A stretch of DNA of 17,134 nucleotides from Chitinophaga pinensis (lineage in GTDB: Bacteria > Bacteroidota > Bacteroidia > Flavobacteriales_D > Crocinitomicaceae), in contig CAMBMC010000021.1 in the NCBI GenBank assembly GCA_945868555.1, positions 1 to 17,134 of the forward strand. The letters run 5' to 3'. The position numbers were made by a program, and so were the translations under genes. Under the pieces are notes generated by a model that saw only the letters and a program-made list of their open reading frames with translations, was not told the DNA's origin and made no database searches. This document shows, piece after piece, positions 16,066 to 17,134 of this stretch (positions within the stretch are counted from its first letter, which is position 1; each line of letters starts with the position of its first letter).

Positions 16066-16095
16066 TTGTCACATGAGAAAGTTTAGCTACATTTG
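16066..16095 (+). promoter_or_regulatory. atpB: Promoter of atpB (Bacteroidota sigma type)
   Basis: A TTG at 16066-16068, a 19-nt spacer and TACATTTG at 16088-16095 match the -33/-7 consensus TTG-N19-TAnnTTTG at every fixed base. Transcription would start near 16100, giving a leader of about 35 nt before the atpB ATG. This is the best promoter in the window and shows that the ATP synthase genes need not depend on transcription from the sprE-bactofilin-atpZ run. Confidence 0.8.
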
Positions 16096-16134
16096 CACCA
16101 AATTTCAGAAAGAATACACGAAATATAGTCTGCG

Positions 16135-17134
16135 ATGCCCTTAAAAATTGTTCATATTCTCGCCCTTTTAATGAGTTTTTCCTTGTTCTCTAGCGGAACT
16201 GTTTATGCTGGAGAAACGAAAGAAGAATTTAATGTTGGAGAGATGATCATGCACCACATTAAAGATGCACACGAATGGCATCTTTGGGGACCTGATCACG
16301 GTGGAACGAGCATTTACTTACCGGTGATTTTGGTGGACGGCACGTCAAAAGTTTTTTCTTCAAAACATTTCTATCACGGTAAAGAAGTGTCATTTGAACT
16401 TTCAAAAGACGAAGAAGGACACTACATGGAAGGTGTTGGTCCAGCAAAAGGATATGCTTTGTACCATGAAAAAATCTACAAACTGAAAAATGGTCAAATG
16501 ATCATTAAAGAAGGACACGCAGAAAACGCAAAGCCTCTCGATTTGTCGATTACGAAAAATGTGGCTTTTATGTTCATGAGTGTGATCCTCTTGTTGGTGA
16601 TCTTGTTTTCTTCCGTTAAATTCTACAAAAAGAATGGCGCTGTGGCACCTAAGGGAATCGCGAAATTCGTGGAGCCTTTGGTGGTGTTTGTTCGCGATGA
16701 CATTGCTAAGGAAAACATTGACGCACACAAGTACAAAAAATACACGCCATATTTGTTGACGATTTTCTTTTTTATCTTGATTTGTAACCTCCTTGGATCT
16801 ATTCCATTGATCGGTGCAAATTTAACGGGGAACATCACGGTCACCATGTTCTTGGCTTTGTGCACCTTGTTGATTACCTTGTTCTCATCAAATAAAAATT
16901 ACTGGAAACACATTTACGCAACTCCGGGTGTTCCAATGGCCTTGTTGCCAATCATGATTCCAATTGAATTCATTGGAATCTTCACAAAACCCTTTGCCTT
17001 GATGATTCGTTTGTTCGCAAACATCACCGCAGGACACATTATCATTTTGGCCTTGATTTCCATTATTTTCATCAACAAAAGCGCAGCGTGGGGAGCATTG
17101 TCTGTTCCTATGGCTTTGTTTATTTCAGTATTGG
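16135..17134 (+). CDS. atpB: F0F1 ATP synthase subunit a (AtpB), 3' end outside window
   Basis: The reading frame is open from ATG 16135 to the end of the window (333 codons), so the C-terminus is missing. It forms the proton half-channels of the membrane Fo sector. Residues 1-25 look like a cleavable signal (hydrophobic, VYA end). A ~115-residue periplasmic extension follows with MHHIKDAHEWHLW (39-51), a feature of Bacteroidota subunit a and absent from the E. coli protein. Membrane helices are at ~142-162, 204-228, 232-251, 267-283 and 286-310. IRLFANITAGH contains Arg292, equivalent to the essential E. coli Arg210; the His301 sits where E. coli has Glu219, a substitution found in many bacteria. 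It has its own promoter and is expected to be followed by atpE, atpF and the rest. Confidence 0.95.
   Translation, partial: MPLKIVHILALLMSFSLFSSGTVYAGETKEEFNVGEMIMHHIKDAHEWHLWGPDHGGTSIYLPVILVDGTSKVFSSKHFYHGKEVSFELSKDEEGHYMEGVGPAKGYALYHEKIYKLKNGQMIIKEGHAENAKPLDLSITKNVAFMFMSVILLLVILFSSVKFYKKNGAVAPKGIAKFVEPLVVFVRDDIAKENIDAHKYKKYTPYLLTIFFFILICNLLGSIPLIGANLTGNITVTMFLALCTLLITLFSSNKNYWKHIYATPGVPMALLPIMIPIEFIGIFTKPFALMIRLFANITAGHIIILALISIIFINKSAAWGALSVPMALFISVL

Overview
The window looks like part of the chromosome of a member of the Bacteroidota, most likely order Flavobacteriales (Fluviicola/Crocinitomicaceae-like is a guess). The evidence is a type IX secretion cargo protein with a gliding-motility-type C-terminal sorting domain, an SprE/PorW-type lipoprotein, a fused MurF-alanine racemase, an atpB with a long N-terminal extension, and promoters of the Bacteroidota form TTG-N19-TAnnTTTG. 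All genes look intact except atpB, which runs off the right edge. I see no tRNA, rRNA, CRISPR array, insertion sequence, prophage or defence system.

Layout, left to right. (1) 1-2320: a secreted multidomain protein on the minus strand with a terminator-like hairpin behind it. (2) 2452-4322: an overlapping plus-strand pair, a cytosolic M20 dipeptidase and a small LEA-2-like lipoprotein. (3) 4323-4855: a 533-nt non-coding repeat island between two converging genes, made of a duplicated ~100-nt element and heptamer arrays facing each other. (4) 4856-7731: a minus-strand pair, thymidine kinase followed by MurF-Alr, which starts at a TTG overlapping the tdk stop. (5) 7920-10014: a plus-strand pair, an uncharacterised acidic-linker protein overlapping an exported M28 peptidase. 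(6) 10018-11349: a saccharopine dehydrogenase-family gene converging on the M28 gene with a 3-nt gap. (7) 11556-12266: yebC. (8) 12351-15990: a tightly packed run of sprE-like lipoprotein, bactofilin, atpZ and a small four-helix membrane protein. (9) 16066-17134: a strong promoter and the start of atpB.

How the genes relate. The sprE-like product belongs to the type IX secretion/gliding machinery, and the first gene in the window encodes a probable cargo of that route. The sprE-bactofilin-atpZ-membrane protein run leads into the F-type ATP synthase genes, so secretion, cytoskeletal and energy genes are neighbours, but atpB has its own promoter. MurF-Alr makes D-alanine for, and possibly ligates it into, peptidoglycan.

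Nothing here is a clearly new system. The parts that best repay attention are the repeat island at 4323-4855, the acidic-linker protein at 7920-8756, the 14-bp palindrome over the tdk promoter region, and the sprE/bactofilin/atp arrangement. Two start codons are reassigned or decided from the sequence: the saccharopine dehydrogenase-family gene (ATG at 11349, because the upstream TTG lies inside a promoter box) and murF-alr (TTG at 7159).
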